This document shows positions 1-10,873 of a stretch of DNA of 64,000 nucleotides, in pieces. Origin of the DNA: Hyphodiscus hymeniophilus (Eukaryota; Ascomycota; Leotiomycetes; Helotiales; Hyphodiscaceae); NCBI GenBank assembly GCA_016508695.1, contig VNKQ01000003.1, positions 930,001 to 994,000 of the forward strand, in the 5' to 3' direction. Below the pieces are notes generated by a model, which saw only the letters and a program-made list of their open reading frames with translations, was not told the DNA's origin and did no database searches. The position numbers were made by a program, and so were the translations under genes. How positions within the stretch are numbered: position 1 is the first letter of the stretch; every line of letters starts with the position of its first letter.

Positions 1-669
1 CCCTCAACGTTCGCGACGAGCATCTCGCACACAACGCGTGATCCGCGGCCTGGCGAGCAGCGCGATGTAGACTACTACTATGTCCCAATGGCAGAGTTTG
101 AGAAGAAAATCGAGGAAGGGGGATTTGTAGAGCATGCAAAATTTGGCGGGAACAGGTATGGCACGTCTAAGGATATGATTAGGGAGTTTATGGGACGGGG
201 AAGGGTCGTGGTATTGGACATCGAAATGGAGGTATGTTTTCCCCATTCTGGCTGCGCGTCCATTAGACTGGGCTTTCGAGGGAGACGGCAATGGATGGAA
301 GTCCTCGGAGTTTTGGGGACTTAATTGTGAGTAGTGCTGATTGAAGGGATGCAGGGCGTCAAGCAAATTAAGAAATCCGACATCTCAGCCCGCTACGTCT
401 TCATCTCACCACCGAAGCCCGAGCTAGAAACTCTCGAGAAGCGTCTACGAGGTCGAGGAACGGAGAAGGAGGATTCGATCCAGAAACGACTGGCACAAGC
501 CAAGCTAGAGTTGGATTACTCGAAGACAGAAGGCGTCCATGATTTGATCATCGAGAATGACGATCTGGAGACGGCGTACAAGGAATTGGAGAATTTCATA
601 TTCAATGAAAAGACCCAGGATCAAGGGGCGAAGGATGGGGACAAGGCTGGTGTTTCTGTTCAAGACTGA
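1..669 (+). CDS. GUK1: Guanylate kinase, 5' end cut off by window
   Basis: Phosphorylates GMP (and dGMP) to GDP with ATP in purine nucleotide metabolism, in the cytosol. Exons 1-231 and 355-669 are joined by a 123 bp intron with donor GTATGT and acceptor GCAG, giving 181 visible residues. Reading starts in frame at base 1 with SHTTRDPRPGEQ and DYYYV, the GMP-binding part of the guanylate kinase fold; LDIEMEGVKQIK crosses the splice junction, and RLRGRGTEKEDSI is the lid region. The N-terminal P-loop and start codon lie to the left of the window; yeast Guk1 is 187 residues, so little is missing. The C-terminus has a short Asp/Lys-rich tail. It converges on the septin gene downstream. Identity is close to certain. 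Confidence 0.95.
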
Positions 670-1106
670 GCAAAAGTTGGTTATCAAGTGGAAGGAGAGT
701 TTGAAAACTCTGCGAGTTGAATCTGCATTGGGCTTCTGCCTGGAGCTCAAAAGTCATTGGTATATCGGGTATTTTAGAAGGAGCTCGAAATCAGCTTCGC
801 GCTTTCTTATGGTTGATCATGCTGGAGAAGCACATAGAGCATAGAAATGCATTGCATATTCTACAATATTCCTGCCACAAAGGAACGTCTACTACAAGTG
901 AAACGAATTCTCAATATTAGAGAAGGCTAATTAAGCAAGGAGAAATATAGAGAACTCGGAGTAGACAACGTAAAGCCCAGCCAAAGCAGCTCTCCCTGAC
1001 CAGATCAAGGAAATCCCTGAAGTCGCTTTTTGCATAAAGAACCATCTCGCCATCATTAACAAGCGCCTGGCACCTCTTCATCAACCCAACTCTCCTCTCT
1101 GCCACC
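670..1106. other. Intergenic, convergent 3' ends
   Basis: Lies between the stops of guanylate kinase and CDC10. Only short overlapping frames on both strands without family motifs; presumably 3' untranslated regions. Nothing else seen. Confidence 0.5.
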
Positions 1107-2250
1107 TTAGTAGCCGTTCATTGTCATTCTCTGGGAGTTTCTGCTCAGTTCTCGCTCCGCTGCAGGGGATATAGGTCGGCTGCCAGCGTGTCCTCCAGCG
1201 GCGCTGCTCTCCTTAAGTGCAAGCAATTGCTTGGCGCGGAATGTCTCGTAGTGGATTTGGGAGGTTGTTTCGATCAGGTCTTGTAGGTGAGTGCGGGTAA
1301 GGAAGTTTCGGAGGTATACGAATTCGCAATGGTTCTCATCCTCAACGTTGATGACTCCCCATCTGTTTTGGCGGCCACGGACTTGCTTACCTCCAACGAT
1401 GATTGACTTCTCAGATCCAACGACTGCAAAGGGGATGATGCTCTGGATCAATGTTAGCAGGGTAGTTGTACTTTGGAGCTTTGCACACAAACCTTGATTT
1501 GGGCGTTCAAAGCACGCTCTTCCTCATCGAACTCATCATTTTCGTATGGGTACATCTTCAAGTTATGGAAAGCGAACTCCTCCTTTATGCGTTCCTTGAA
1601 TGCGCTTCTCTCCTCGAGCGTCAAGGAATCAGACTTGGCAATGACTGGGACGACGTTGACCACATCTGAGAGCTTCTTCAGGACCACAATATCGATTGGC
1701 TTCAGGGCGTGGCCAGAAGGTTGGATGAAGAAAAGGCAGCAGTGGATACGGGTGTCTTGGATATATCGTTCTCGCTGAGCAGTGAGCTCCTTTCGGAGGT
1801 ATGCAGAGTGTTGGTCCTTGATGTACTTGACAATTGGATCCCAGCATCTGTCGTTGTTGACCTGGTCACCATAGCCGGGGGTATCCACGATGTTCAACCG
1901 CAGACGAACTCCGTTCTCCTCGATGATATGCGAGACTGTCTGGATTTCGGTAGTAGATCGAACGGGCTCATCAGGTGCGAGTCTTCCTTTCGAGTCGATC
2001 AGGTGCGACGCAAAAATGGTGTTGATAAGTGTCGACTTTCCCAGACCAGTTTGACCTGCGCAGAGATTAGGCAATGCAGATGGAGTAGAAAAATCCTCGA
2101 AGAACTCTACGTACCAACGCAGATAACGTTGAACTGGAAACCGCGCTTCAATAACTTCTTCTCAATCTGCGATGTGATGCTGTCAAAACCGACATGGCTG
2201 CGAGGGTATACGGAGGGTTCTCGGGTGTTTCTGTCAGCCAAGGTTGCCAT
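1107..2250 (-). CDS. CDC10: Septin, Cdc10 class
   Basis: GTP-binding septin that assembles with Cdc3/Cdc11/Cdc12-type septins into filaments at septa and branch sites; the Aspergillus counterpart is AspD. Exons (minus strand) 2250-2115, 2055-1493 and 1442-1107 with introns of 59 and 50 bp give 344 residues. The first intron splits the P-loop Gly. Visible motifs: polybasic helix EKKLLKRGF before the G domain, G1 GQTGLGKST (46-54), G3 DTPG (103-106), G4 AKSD (185-188), and the septin unique element with TRTHLQDLIETT. The C-terminus is short and Ser/Ala-rich with no long coiled coil, which together with the length places it in the Cdc10 group rather than Cdc3, Cdc11 or Cdc12. Start ATG chosen because it gives the usual short N-terminus before the conserved HVGFDSIT segment. 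Confidence 0.93.
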
Positions 2251-2563
2251 TGTGGAGGAAGATTTCGAGGGAAACTGAAGAACTCTCTATGAAATCTAGA
2301 AATGGGAGAAATTGTAGTCGTCGGCACAGCGAAAGAAGGTTGACGAGGTTCGGTAGGGGGTAACTTCCTCCACAAAATAAGTTGTCGCGTTGGACAAAAA
2401 GGGGCCAAAGCTAGTCTAAATTTGGAGCTAGACCTGGTCGACCCATGCAGGACTTCCGAAGCCTCGAAATTATATGAGAACAGACAAACAGGAAGATCTT
2501 GACAATTGATCTCAACAATCCACTCAGCCACGACAAACCATTCGGAAAGCCACCTTCACCAAG
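2251..2563. promoter_or_regulatory. Divergent promoter region of CDC10 and MRPL32
   Basis: 313 bp between two outward-facing start codons. It must contain both 5' leaders. No TATA box or clear binding site could be singled out. Confidence 0.45.
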
Positions 2564-3112
2564 ATGGCTTCACTACATGTCACAACGCGATCAATTCTAT
2601 CGTCATTTCTTCCCCGATTGTCTGCTCCAACAGCCTCGAATACTTCAAAATTCGCGACCCTTTATTCACGACAGCTCTCACTCCCACTCCTCCCATCATT
2701 AGGCTTCGCACTTCCTTCAGCCTTACAATTGAATCTTCCTGGTCTGATAGAAGGAATCTGGGAATCGATATTGAGGGCCGTACCGAAGAAGAAGACATCG
2801 CATATGAAGAAGAGGCACAGGCAATATGCAGGAAAGGCTTTGAAGGACGTAACAGCTTTGAACAAGTGCTCGGCATGTGGGAATGTCAAGAGGGCCCATT
2901 TGCTATGCCCGTATTGTGTGAACGGTATGTATATCAGGATCGGGCATGTTGCAAACGCTGATTTGGGTGCAGAAATCAAAGGAATGCTCAAAGACCCTTT
3001 GGGAGAGAAGGGTATACTCCAGAGAGCTTTCAAAGCTAGGCAGCGAGAGAATGTAGAGGAGCAGGCCTTGAAGAGAACGACAGCAGACAAGCCCGTGGAT
3101 GGGTCGGAATAG
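2564..3112 (+). CDS. MRPL32: Mitochondrial ribosomal protein bL32m
   Basis: Component of the mitochondrial large ribosomal subunit. The open frame runs unbroken from 2564 to 3112, but a 48 bp GT-AG intron (2925-2972; donor GTATGT, acceptor TGCAG) is inferred: removing it joins CPYCVN directly to EIKGML, as in bL32m proteins of other fungi. The spliced product is 166 residues. Residues 1-71 form a basic, hydroxyl-rich mitochondrial presequence; the mature L32 core begins near AVPKKKTSHMKKRHRQ at 72. Cys102, Cys105, Cys115 and Cys118 form the zinc ribbon. In yeast the m-AAA protease processes this protein and the zinc ribbon governs that step; the same is likely here. The C-terminal tail is Lys/Glu-rich. 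Identity is firm; the intron is inference. Confidence 0.88.
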   Translation: MASLHVTTRSILSSFLPRLSAPTASNTSKFATLYSRQLSLPLLPSLGFALPSALQLNLPGLIEGIWESILRAVPKKKTSHMKKRHRQYAGKALKDVTALNKCSACGNVKRAHLLCPYCVNGMYIRIGHVANADLGAEIKGMLKDPLGEKGILQRAFKARQRENVEEQALKRTTADKPVDGSE

Positions 3113-3395
3113 GCGTCTGCGGATGTTTGAGGGTTGAAGCGGGTAGCATGAGCATAAGGCGTTCAGGAATACCTCGAGAGATCGAGATTGATGGCCAGAT
3201 AGACATGTAGAATATGGGGAATAATGTACAAGAAATTATGCAAGCTGTTTGAATATATTTTCCGTAATGTGAATGAATAAACGTTCCGTTTCGGTAAGCA
3301 TCTCGAATCGACCCCGCCAAAACTTGACAACCTCTTTCAACAGACACACTGCAAAGCGAAGGAACATTCCCAAATATTCAGATGACTCTGTGACA

Positions 3396-4480
3396 ATGGT
3401 ATTCAAATTTGGCCTTCTAATAGCCTCCATACTGACAACTTCTAGTCGAAGCAATACCTCACGACGCATACTGTTGATGATGGTAATTTTCAAAGCTACC
3501 CCTCCAGAACCAGCCCTTACTGATTCATCAAAGCCCACATCACAGATATCTTCTCCCTGGCGGTAACACCTACTCAAATACTGTCCGCATCCGGTGCATC
3601 CTCGATCAAAGTCTACTCCACAACCTCCCCCGATATTCCACTCGCCCAAACACTCAAAGGAGCCCACAAGCTCGGTTGCCACCACATCGTAACGTCACGT
3701 AACGGACACGTAGCCGCAAGCGCTGGATTCGGTGGTGAAATCAAAATATGGGCGATCGCAGAATCAGGAGAGTGGACTGAAGATGGGAAGATCGAAGATG
3801 GCAACAAGGCTGGAGAAGTGTGGGCAATTGCGTTGAGTGCGGATGGACAATTCCTAGCAAGCACCACGTACGACGGGAGAATTTGCGTGTGGGACTTGGT
3901 AGGTGGAAAGAAAAAGATCAGAGAGTATGAGACGAAGGGGAGCTTCGGTATGTGTATCGATATGAGCAGGGATGGAAGATTTACAGCGAGCGGACATGAG
4001 AATGGTGGAGTCTATATCTTCAACAATGATACAGGGAGAATGCTGTATTCGTTGCCAGGTAAGTCGAGCCACCATACCGTGTAATATTACAATGCTAACG
4101 TAAAGTCAGGACTTGTCAAGCCAGTACGAACAGTGGCATTCTCTCCTGCTGGTAGTCGTCTTGCAGCTGCTGGGGATGCAAGAGTCATTGCATTGTATGA
4201 TGTTCAACATGGAGAGCAGGTAGCGAACCTCACAGGGCATTCAGCATGGGTATTCGCAGTCGATTGGAGTGATACTGGAGAGTATCTGCTCAGTGGTGCA
4301 TTTGATGGGAAGGTCAAAGTCTGGTCAATCGATACAAGGACTTGTGTTGCTACGCATAGCGAGACTGAAAAAACACTATGGAGCGTCAAATGGTTGCCTA
4401 AGACAGGAAGGAGTGAGGCGTTTGCTACAGCTGGTGCAAATCGTAGCATCTCATTCTACAGAGAGGCTACTGGAGGTTGA
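3396..4480 (+). CDS. SKI8: WD40 protein Ski8 (Rec14-like)
   Basis: Subunit of the Ski complex (Ski2-Ski3-Ski8), which feeds RNA to the cytoplasmic exosome; in yeast Ski8 also acts with Spo11 in meiotic recombination. Exons 3396-3398, 3446-3482, 3534-4058 and 4110-4480 give 311 residues. The first coding exon is just the ATG: intron 1 (47 bp) begins at the very next base. The predicted start reads M-SKQYLTTHTVDD-AHITDIFSLAV, the typical Ski8 N-terminus. WD repeats are visible, for example ASTTYDGRICVWDL, GHSAWVFAVDWS and SGAFDGKVKVWSID, and the C-terminal AGANRSISFYREA is typical of the family. Intron 3 has a GCTAAC branch site. Exon phases agree throughout. Confidence in identity is high; the tiny first exon rests on conservation and phase. 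Confidence 0.9.
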
Positions 4481-5363
4481 AACTACTGAGGGAAAAAGGC
4501 CGGCCATTATGGAAATTGGAGACGACACCTAGCTCGCTGGAAACAAAATGATCCATCCATCATGGATCCCATCCTGGGCTCAGATGCAACAAAGCTCTGA
4601 AAAGCCCAGTGATGGCGATAACTACAAGAATATAAGAGACTTGAGCATCAACATCTGCTTCAACTCTCAAGCCAATCCCTCCAGCAATTGCCAGGTGACT
4701 GCTGAGTACAGTAAACCATTTCAGGCGAGTGCATTGAACGTGGGGATAGAGGAGAGCGACCTATGTATCCATGATATCTGAGATGATCGCGTCTTGTTGT
4801 AGACGTTCACCTTTCCCTTTCTCCAGTCACTTGGTCAGACTACACGCTCACTGAGGCCAGCGTCCTTCGAGATCCACGTCTGTAGCCTGTTTCCGCGCCT
4901 TTGATAATGCCGGCCTCGATTCAGTCCATATGTAAGCTTCTTCGAATTTATTCTTTACTGCCTTTTTTAGTCTGGCTCGCATTTCGCTTGCAGGCCCCCC
5001 TCCTGACTGTTTAATTGCTGCCCTTGCGTAACTGGCCAGGTTTAAGGTCGAGAGGGAGCTGGATACTAACGTGGTGCAGGCTCATCAACAAACACGCCTT
5101 CCGGCTCCGCTGCGTCTTTGACGAAAAGAAGCAGTGGATCATCCGTCTTTCCTCACTAAGCATTTATCATTGGCCCTCTCGCCGTCGTTGCTGTCTTCGC
5201 TCGATTTATAACGCAAATGTAATTTTGATGGAGGATGGGGCATGTAAAGTAGACAGCTGCATAGGGATATGCGCTTGCCCCTGGGATCTCTCTTCTAAAC
5301 AGATGTTAGATTGAACCTAGACGGAAATATGCCTTCGATACAAAAACCCATGGTATACAGAGC
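4481..5363. other. Intergenic between convergent SKI8 and CCE1
   Basis: 883 bp. Short plus-strand frames (for example 4548-4781 and 5015-5314) have no recognisable domain and no splice partners. The stretch 4800-5050 is pyrimidine-rich. No RNA gene seen. Confidence 0.4.
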
Positions 5364-6383
5364 CTATTTCGCCTTCTTCTTGGCCTTTAAATTGTCCAGG
5401 TCTGCTTCATCAAGCAAAGCCTCCACCCTCTCCAACGCAATGTTCTTGTTTTTCTCCCACTGGATCCACGCCATGCCCTGTAATAAACAATCCGCCAAGT
5501 CGTCTAGTTTACCCATCTCTTCTTCCAATTTCTCGCCCTTCTTAGCACCCTTCCTTCCCCCCGGCAGTCGATCCCATTTCTGCATGTAACGTCTGGCTCT
5601 ATCCTCAACAGCCTCGTTCCCTAGCCCCACCACATCACCTGCTTCTAGCCAGCGGCGTACAAGATCAATCTTGAGACCTTTGTTGATTATCTTGGCTGTT
5701 TTGGAACTCCGATTCTTCTTCTGGGCTTTGATGTCCCCATCAACTATCCCGGCCTTCACTTCCTCTTGTTCGCCCACCCAATATGGACCAACTTTACCAG
5801 GGAGTATGCTGACAACTCGGCCGTTCCAGATGCCTTCTTCTTTCATCGTACAAAGGATTGCGTAGATAATCGACTCAAACATATTCACCCTCACCGTCCA
5901 TTCTAAAATGTGCTTTGAACCCATAGACCTGAACCGTTGTCTTTCAATCAGGATGTGTGTTGGATTCTGCAGAAGCAACGTATGACGAATCAGCTTATAA
6001 GCGCTCGCAGAAAGCGTCGCTGGTGAGAATGATTCCTTCGCGGCCTTCAATGTGCCTTCGCTCCCAATAGGTGTTGAGGGCGGACTCGAAACAGCAATTC
6101 GATGCCATGAATCAATCATCGGCAATGAAATCTTGCGCGTAGATATTGTAGGTGGACTTAACAGCGTATGGGGCACATCGACTACACAGTAAGCCAGATT
6201 CCGAATCCCCATATCTATACTAAGGATTCTGGTATGCATGTCTTTGGCATGGTGTGCGGGTTGGATCTCATGATGAAGACGTTGGGTGAGGACACCTTTT
6301 GTGCCGGAAGTGGATATACCGCATTTGAATGCTATGGTCTTGAGCTGGGCGAGCTTCCATGAGGTGGGGATCTTGAGTGCCAT
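5364..6383 (-). CDS. CCE1: Mitochondrial Holliday junction resolvase (Cce1/Ydc2)
   Basis: Structure-specific endonuclease that cuts four-way junctions in mitochondrial DNA and so helps separate recombining genomes. Intronless, 339 residues. Residues 9-40 form a SAP-like DNA-binding motif (WKLAQLKTIAFKCGI...). The RNase H-like Ydc2 catalytic domain starts with RILSIDMGIRNLAYC, where Asp57 is the likely first metal ligand; HILIERQRFRS supplies the conserved Glu, and LDDLADCLLQGMAWIQW near the C-terminus supplies the final acidic ligands, so the active site looks intact. The C-terminus is Lys-rich. No strong cleavable presequence is seen; the first residues are weakly amphipathic. Start ATG at 6383 is the only one that includes the SAP region. 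Function follows from the family. Confidence 0.88.
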   Translation of the reverse strand: MALKIPTSWKLAQLKTIAFKCGISTSGTKGVLTQRLHHEIQPAHHAKDMHTRILSIDMGIRNLAYCVVDVPHTLLSPPTISTRKISLPMIDSWHRIAVSSPPSTPIGSEGTLKAAKESFSPATLSASAYKLIRHTLLLQNPTHILIERQRFRSMGSKHILEWTVRVNMFESIIYAILCTMKEEGIWNGRVVSILPGKVGPYWVGEQEEVKAGIVDGDIKAQKKNRSSKTAKIINKGLKIDLVRRWLEAGDVVGLGNEAVEDRARRYMQKWDRLPGGRKGAKKGEKLEEEMGKLDDLADCLLQGMAWIQWEKNKNIALERVEALLDEADLDNLKAKKKAK

Positions 6384-6861
6384 TCATGGTCTCTCACGGT
6401 GGTTCTGGTGGAATGATATTCAAGAGAGACGCGAGACGTGACGAGGCTGAGGTGCGGTTTGGCGAGGCTGCGAGATCCCGTGCTTCTTTCCAAATCGACA
6501 AAAGCATGAACATTCAACTCTCATTAGCAGGGCAAAGATTACTCACTCTTTACCGCCGGGACCAGGTATCTTGGATAAGGTAAACTGGCTGTTGAATCAT
6601 CAACGTTCATCTCTTACAATATATTCGATGGTCTTTCACAAATCTAAAGCGCGTTAAAGCCACGGAGTTCAGATCTCGTTTATGCCATTATTGGAGACAA
6701 AGGTAAGCTCTCTCACTGGCTTGTGATTTCATCGTCGAATTATCTGTTCCCGATATTGGCATGATGATATTCCACATCATGAATCCGAAGGAAAGGACAG
6801 GCGTTCGAGTAGAGACGCTAATTGACGCAGAAGACCTCGAGGAATACCGCCTGCCTAATCA
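6384..6861. promoter_or_regulatory. Divergent upstream region of CCE1 and the F-box gene
   Basis: 478 bp between outward-facing starts. Contains short frames only and no recognisable element. Confidence 0.35.
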
Positions 6862-8116
6862 ATGCTTCTTTGCTCAACCATGGCGGACCCGATTGCTATA
6901 AAGAACCAAATCAGAGCCGCTGTATCAACGTCATCCACCCCTCTCCTCTCTCCTCTTGAAAAGCTTCCCGCAGAAATTCTTGCCAAGATATTTTTCGAAG
7001 ATATTAGAAACAACCTCAGCCTGGTCTCAGCATCACCTATCATCGGTACAAAATTGAGCTGGACATTGAGGAAGGTCATTACTGATGCGTTCAGTCCTTG
7101 TTGGCTGCTTTGGTACGGTGTTAAGACAAGTGAGTCCTGGTACTGGTCAAGCACTTCGCCAATGGGAATGTGTGATATGATGGGCATGTTTAAAGATAAT
7201 CGTGTTAATCGTGTACATTATGGACCAAATCTGAGACCTGGAGAAGGTGGTGATGTTAAGTGGCAGGTAAGATAAGAGACAGGAAGTCTCACGAGCACCG
7301 AGCTGACACCCAAACCAGTCTCTTGTCCTCAGCCAACCCTGGGCTTCTCTGCCTCTCGTTCTCAAAAGCAAGGAGATTTGGATCCAAAAGCATGGATCAA
7401 ATCGCCCAAACGTCCAATTCGCTGATGCGTTTGAGCTTTTTGACTTCCTTGTTCAGACTACCTCTCCCGACTGCCTTCTCGACCCGGCAAGACTAGAGGC
7501 TTATTTTGGGCTCTCCATAGAAATCAAAAGAGGAGTCGAAATACCGAGCCGTATCTTTGCTGGCCCATGGACTGAAGAAAGGACGAAGTACTTATTCTGG
7601 CTCATCAAAAGTGGTGCGCGGACAATGAGCGATTATCCTTTCACCTATGGCCACTGCTATGAGGATGACGATGCGATGGATGGTACTGGCAGCTGGGTAA
7701 GTATTTCTGCGTTACTACTGAGCGCGTATTTTGACTGACGATTATGGCAGCTGGCACATGAAGGCTGGAAGCAAGCCGTGAAAGCTGGCAACCTCATGGT
7801 ACTCTGCCTGCTCTGCGTCCTCATCAAGCAGGAAGACTGGGTGAAACTTATCGACTGTTCGGAGCTATTTTGGGTGGTCAAACATGCAGGAGGGGATCGA
7901 ATGAGGACCATCGAGTTTGTTTTGCATATGGCATCCAGTGAGAAGACGAGGACTAGTTTTCTGAGGGCCTTGGATGATCCCTTTGAATTGGAAGGGCTCA
8001 ATGATGACCAAAAGTTTCGGCAGGCCGTGAAGGATATACCGGTGCTCAAGGAAACTGCGGACAAGGAGATGAACAAGAAGCTGCGAAAGAAGTTGGATAA
8101 GAAGATTAATCCGTAG
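6862..8116 (+). CDS. F-box domain protein of unknown substrate
   Basis: Exons 6862-7266, 7319-7696 and 7751-8116 (introns 52 and 54 bp, both GTAAG donors, CAG acceptors) join in phase 0 to give 382 residues. An F-box-like segment, LEKLPAEILAKIF (32-44) followed by SLVSASPIIGTKL, lies near the N-terminus; F-box proteins bind Skp1 and bring substrates to SCF ubiquitin ligases. The rest is helical and Trp-rich with a strongly basic C-terminus (EMNKKLRKKLDKK) and matches no repeat type I recognise (no WD40 or LRR), as in many lineage-specific fungal F-box proteins. A second ATG at 6880 (MADPIAIKN) could be the real start. Function in detail unknown. Confidence 0.75.
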
Positions 8117-9309
8117 AAGGCTGGGTATAGGAGTGTAGAGAGCAATATGCCTTTCAAAGGCACCAGTCCTTTCCTGACAACATTTGAACTTTCAGGCAAG
8201 AGCTCTCTTACTGAGTCCAATATTCTGCATATTTCCTCGGTGATTGGCGGCTTGAGTTCAGATTTTTCCAGAAACTTTCCAACGCTGTCAAGTAGAGTGC
8301 CATCGGTCCATAGCAAAGTGCCTCTGTGGTAGTGGTCTTTGTCTCCACTTCAATTAGAATAAAGATAGACTTGATAGGCTAATGCAATTACTATTCGATG
8401 AAATAATATGAGCAGATAGATGACCCTGCCAGTCACAAAATAAATCGCTTGCTGGTAGACGTACAGTAGATGAGCTTCTTTTTTGCCTCATCCTATGGGC
8501 AGATGAAACCTTCGTTTTCTACTTACAAACCAGGAGCGAGTATTGGTTTGCGACATTTTATGAGTGGATTCGAAGTCGCTTGACCGATCTGATTTTGGTA
8601 GTAATTTCATCCAGGTAAAAGGTCGAGATTTGGATGAATTCACCCTCCCTAGTGTCTTCCGCAGTCTCCTGCGAGCGATGCACTGAGTGTAAAATATTGA
8701 AGGCCTTGCTTGGTGACATTTATGCCCACACAATGGAAAAATTACATCTGGGGAGAATCGTGACATCCCTGCCAACAGATTTCTACCCAGAGATGCTTTT
8801 GTTCGGGGAGTCTCGGGACTTGGTCAACCCTGGTGGTCCTCCGTCGAGCACATCCAAAATATTTCCATGCTTGTCTCTCCTGTTGGAATTGCATATGACG
8901 AATCGACAGAGGTGAAGAAAGGAGAATCTCGCTTAAAATCTGAGACCACTGCAGGGTCCATTGGTCACGTGCAAAGGGGAACGTGGAAAAGGGAAATGTC
9001 CAAGGTCGATTTCACTCCGATTGTAATCCTCGACACCACGGCGTTGATGATTGGAGACGGATACAATAAAGGTTTATGCATATCGAGCAATAATACTGGC
9101 TCTTCGTTCCCATAGAGGTAAGAGATATCTCAAACTCCAGATTCCAAATCCTAAACCCCTCCAGCTTTGTCAGCTGCAGCCACCAGAGCTCTAGCCCTTA
9201 CTGTATGTAATCGCGGACCCTAGCCTAGGCAATCGAGGTGCATATCACGTCAGTATCCTCTCATAGCTCATAGATATATATTCCGCCTCTCCCTTTGCAA
9301 CCTTTTCTC
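8117..9309. other. Intergenic upstream of GLR1
   Basis: 1.2 kb. Overlapping short frames at 8634-8915 and 8867-9115 have no domain signature and are in different frames; they may be chance or decayed sequence. A TATA-like run sits at 9275-9282 and a CACGTG at 8966-8971. Confidence 0.4.
9275..9282 (+). promoter_or_regulatory. TATA-like element of GLR1
   Basis: Run TATATATT 35 bp before the first GLR1 ATG and 140 bp before the second in-frame ATG. If it works as a TATA box, transcription would start close to or after the first ATG, which would favour the cytosolic form (inference). Confidence 0.35.
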
Positions 9310-10873
9310 ATGCAAAAACTCGCCTTCTTCGCTCGATCTACGTCGTTTGCAGCTTCCAAGACGGCAATCTCAAGACTTTCCTCACTATCCCGCCAATTCT
9401 CCTCTCCATCGACAATGGCGCCTGTAACGAAAGAATGCGACTACCTTGTCATCGGCGGAGGCAGCGGGGGCTTGGCTTCTGCAAGAAGGGCAAGCGGCTA
9501 CTATGGTGCAAAGACGATTGCTGTTGAGAGCAATAGACTAGGAGGAACCTGTGTCAATGTTGGGTAAGTGTCGTACCTTCCTTCGGAAACGCATAAAACT
9601 AACAAGACGTAGTTGCGTGCCCAAGAAAGTTACTTGGAATGCCGCCTCGATTGCCGAAACCATTCACGAATCCAAAGCTTATGGCTTCTCAGTTGAGACA
9701 ACTAAGCCATTCGACTGGACTTATTTCAAGAACAAGAGAGATGCGTACATCAAGCGTCTCAACGGCATTTATGAGAAGAATTTGGGCAACGACAAGGTTG
9801 AATACATCCACGGCCGAGCACATCTCACAGGAAAGAATGAGGCCGAGGTTGTATTAGACGACGGCTCGAAGGCCACAATTCGAGCAAAGAAGATTTTGTT
9901 AGCTGTTGGAGGACACCCCACCATTCCACAAAACATCCCTGGCTCACAATACGGCACAAATAGTGATGGATTCTTCGATATCGAAAAGCAACCCAAGAAG
10001 GTAGCCCTGGTAGGAGCCGGTTATATTGCTGTTGAGTTTGCCGGAATGTTCAATGCTCTGGGATCAGAGACTCATCTCTTCATCCGCCATGACAAGTTCC
10101 TGCGAACCTTCGATCCAATGGTTCAAGAAGCTATCGTGGCCGAGTATGAAAGGGTCGGTGTACACATCCACAAAGAATCAAGCCAGACCAAGGTAGAAAA
10201 GGATGAGAAGACCGGGAAGCTCACGATCCATTACAAGGATTCCAAAGGAGAGGGCAAACTAGAGGACGTAGATGATTTGATCTGGGCTATTGGTCGATCT
10301 CCAGAAGTTGAGGATCTCGGCCTTGAGAAGGCTGGTGTCAAGCAAAACGACAAAGGGCAGATTATCGCGGATGAGTACCAAAACACCAATGTTGAGAATA
10401 TTTACTCGCTCGGTGACGTGGTCGGCAAAGTCGAATTGACTCCTGTTGCCATTGCAGCTGGACGTAAGCTCAGTGATCGTCTCTTTGGACCAGAGAAGTT
10501 CAAGAATGCAAAGCTCGACTATAATTTAATTCCCTCCGTCGTCTTCGCTCACCCTGAAGTTGGCAGTATTGGTCTGACTGAACCAGAAGCTATCGAGAAG
10601 TACGGCAAGGAAAACATCAAGGTCTATAATACTAGTTTCACCGCCATGTATTACGCAATGATGGAGCAGGAGGATAAGGGACCAACTAAATACAAACTCA
10701 TCTGTCAAGGCCCTAATGAGAAGGTCGTTGGTCTGCATATCTTGGGCTTGGGAAGTGGAGAGATGTTACAGGGCTTTGGTGTCGCGATCAAGATGGGTGC
10801 TACTAAGAGCGATTTTGATAGCTGTGTAGCAATTCACCCCACGAGTGCGGAAGAGTTGGTTACATTGAAGTAA
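9310..10873 (+). CDS. GLR1: Glutathione reductase, likely dual mitochondrial/cytosolic
   Basis: NADPH-dependent FAD disulfide reductase that turns GSSG into GSH. Exons 9310-9563 and 9613-10873, one 49 bp intron, 504 residues. Visible: FAD-binding YLVIGGGSGG (45-54); redox-active Cys81 and Cys86 in GGTCVNVGCVPKK, with the intron between the two cysteines; a second Rossmann motif VALVGAGYIAVEFAG for NADPH; and the C-terminal HPTSAEELVTLK that supplies the catalytic His-Glu pair to the partner subunit. Residues 1-35 are rich in Arg, Ser and Ala without acids, a typical mitochondrial presequence; Met36 (9415) in better context (ACAATGG versus CTCATGC) starts a cytosolic-length enzyme. Yeast GLR1 makes both forms from two starts in one mRNA, so the same is likely here. 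An upstream in-frame TTG at 9295 was not used. Confidence 0.96.

Noticed and set aside
7657..8316. 219-codon frame on the minus strand
   Set aside because: Antisense of the F-box gene's last exons; no domain.
8634..9115. Two plus-strand frames upstream of GLR1
   Set aside because: Short, in different frames, with no family resemblance; probably chance.
9295..9309. Upstream TTG start for GLR1 (and similarly 28253 for GUF1)
   Set aside because: Nuclear genes here use ATG; the in-frame ATGs at 9310 and 28292 give normal presequences.
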